This document shows, in pieces, positions 62,277 to 64,000 of a stretch of DNA of 64,000 nt. Position 1 is the first letter of the stretch. Every line of letters starts with the position of its first letter. A model generated the notes under the pieces. The model made no database searches. It saw only the letters and a list, made by a program, of their open reading frames with translations, and had not been told where the DNA came from. The stretch comes from Coffea arabica (taxonomy: Eukaryota > Streptophyta > Magnoliopsida > Gentianales > Rubiaceae). The DNA lies in assembly GCF_036785885.1 (NCBI RefSeq), contig NC_092310.1, positions 6,944,001 through 7,008,000 of the forward strand. The letters are read 5' to 3'. A program made the translations under genes and the position numbers.

Positions 62277-63430
62277 ATTGGACATAACCATTCATTTGTT
62301 TCGAACTTGTGTTCTTTTAGCATTGAATCCCAAATCACGATAAACTCATTTTCATCTTCTATCTCATACATACATTCAACAAATCTATATAGGAGATTAC
62401 TACCATCCTTGTAATAGTTTTCAAGGTGTTTCATGAAATTGACTCTAATATGAAAAGTGCATAGACCATGGTATGTCGAAAACATAATAACTGAAATTGC
62501 AAAGGCCATGGCTGCATCCTAATCTATGAATATGATTTTTGGGTGTGTTTTCACAAACTGCCTCTACAAATGTACCGAGCACCTATTTGAATGATTCAAT
62601 GGTCTCATTATACAATATGCTTACTCCAAAAATAACCAATTATCTAAATTGATTGAATCTCATAAATACACCAAATGGTCTGTATTCCTTGTTAGTTTTA
62701 TATGTGGTGTCAAATGAAACCACATCCCCAAAATAAGTGTAATCCATCAACATTGATGCATCAGCCCAAAATATATTCGTAATTTGTTCTTCACAATCAA
62801 GTTGCTCAGCGACAAATTCTCTAATTTTTTGAAAGATCGTAGTATTGCGCCAGATTCACCATACTTTAATCCCCTCTCTCTTTTTGTTCGTAGATAACAG
62901 TTTAAATCATCATGAGTGTAGCCAACATTACCTAATCCACTTGTCTCTTTTCCCTTGAGTTCATGGGATTGTTTCAAGGATCTTGCATCATTTGCAATTT
63001 CAGCTTGGACTCCTTGAGCAGTACTTACTTTTCTTTGCGAACACATCATATTAGTACATTCTGGAATGTGTATTGTGTGATTATGCTCTATTACCAGATC
63101 TCGAACCTGATACGTCATTGTTTCTCTGTTCAAAATTATCCCTATTTTAACTTCACATTCGATTTTTGTTTCAACCCGAGTTCTCTTTGATTTTACATCT
63201 CTTTCGTATCATCGTTTGAAACCTTCTTTACAACATATGTACCTTCTCGATGTAACAATACCGTCTTTATCCTTGTTCAAGTAGTCTTTCTGAATACTAA
63301 ATCCAACAATTAATCTGTACCTATTGTAGAAGTTGCATGCCTCATCTTCTGACTAAAACTCCATACTGATCTTAAGACACAATGCTTCCTCTATTGTGCT
63401 GTATTCGACAAAAGCATTTTTTGCTATTCT

Positions 63431-63826
63431 TTTTCAGAACAAACTCAAGGTGAATTAGTAGCATATTGTTATACAGCAAATAATTAGCTTATAAGTCTTG
63501 ATATTATTTGGTCTGATTCGTTACATGATTTATTACCTTATTATTTTTAATACCCATTTAAATGATTTCAAATAATTTTTCATATTCTCCATAAAAAATA
63601 TGTCTATTACATTTAGTTTTTTATTTCATTATTCACATCATAACCACTTAATTATTTATATTCACATGTGTACATACTTTACAACAATGTATATACATTT
63701 TACAACATTTTGTAAAATAATTTTTATGGATATGTATCTTCTCTGTAATAGGTAATCACATAACTCTTATAATTTGCAAAGCATATTTCATTATATAATA
63801 TATACATTTGAAACAAATAGTATAAC
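63431..63826. other. AT-rich flank of the MULE transposase
   Basis: No gene is seen. The right MULE border may lie here or beyond, but I recognise no inverted partner in the window. Confidence 0.4.
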
Positions 63827-64000
63827 TAGACCTGACAATTATACCCAAAACCCAACAACCCACCCAACCCACCCACTAATTTGAGAGGTTGGGTTGGGTA
63901 AGTTGGGTATTGAGTCAATTTTGGGTTGGGTAATAAAAGCTCACATATATTTTGGGCAGTTTGGGTATTTATGCTGGACACCTATTACCGAACTTTTGCT
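63827..64000. mobile_element. Left end of an hAT element, cut by the window edge
   Basis: It starts tagacctgacaatt, close to the termini at 39256-40135, followed by many ccaacccaacc/ggttgggttggg words. The right end and TSD are outside the window. Confidence 0.65.

Larger units (their letters stand above)
59640..63430 (-). pseudogene. FAR1-type MULE transposase gene, split by an insertion
   Basis: The N-terminal FAR1 DNA-binding part (about 63430-63000) has SEDEACNFYNRYRLIVGFS and VIEHNHTIHIPE. The catalytic domain follows (about 62780-62282) with FWADAS-, FDTTYKTN- and AMAFAI-like blocks and STYHGLCTFHI, before the insertion at 60560-62276. Beyond it are LSESLNASIKNYL and HFNRVVDEK, a SWIM zinc finger CxC...CSH (about 60090-60130), KFIPDQYVTKKWTKKAR and a basic tail. 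Several in-frame stops, one next to the second catalytic Asp, show it is dead. MULE transposases move Mutator-like elements; FAR1/FHY3 are domesticated relatives. Confidence 0.85.

Overview
This is a plant nuclear window, almost certainly from a eudicot. It contains a two-exon BAHD acyltransferase gene, an intron-less FAD2-type desaturase gene, and a dense background of plant-specific transposable elements: a Tat/Ogre-like Ty3/gypsy element, a Ty1/copia element, hAT, Stowaway and Tourist MITEs, a tRNA-type SINE, and a FAR1-type MULE with a Ulp1-like gene. I cannot name the species. No bacterial, organellar or CRISPR features are present. Coordinates in degenerate elements are approximate unless a target-site duplication (TSD) fixes them.

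Layout. 1-15482: one large Ty3/gypsy element of the Tat/Ogre type on the minus strand, running off the left edge. Its 3.4 kb 5' LTR (12083-15482), primer-binding site, leader, extra ORF1 upstream of gag, gag, protease, G-patch, a probable intron, RT, two RNase H domains and integrase are all recognisable, but the frame is broken in many places. 15483-22059: gene-free, with two families of diverged direct repeats. 22060-24356 (minus): a complete benzyl-alcohol-O-benzoyltransferase-like BAHD gene. 24493-28510 and 33895-43560: partial copies of the 5' flank and further upstream DNA of that gene, without the gene body, interrupted by MITEs. 31539-32684 (minus): a complete FAD2-like oleate desaturase gene, embedded among MITEs. 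43652-46278: local tandem duplications. 46817-51542: a decayed copia element with both LTRs and TSDs. 53542-63430: remains of a probable MULE, with an Ulp1-like peptidase gene (plus) converging on a FAR1/MULE transposase gene (minus); the transposase is split by a LINE remnant. 63827-64000: the left end of another hAT element.

Only two host genes look intact. The BAHD protein should make benzenoid esters from an acyl-CoA and an alcohol, and ends in SML, a possible peroxisomal signal. The FAD2-like protein should act on phospholipid-bound oleate in the ER membrane; it has isoleucine at position 148, one of the two positions known to shift FAD2 enzymes between desaturation and hydroxylation. 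Everything else is repeat-derived. I found no clearly new biological system. The most interesting items are the repeated promoter-flank copies, the two FAD2 and BAHD residue-level observations, the Ogre-type intron, and the convergent MULE gene pair with a dead Ulp1 active site.
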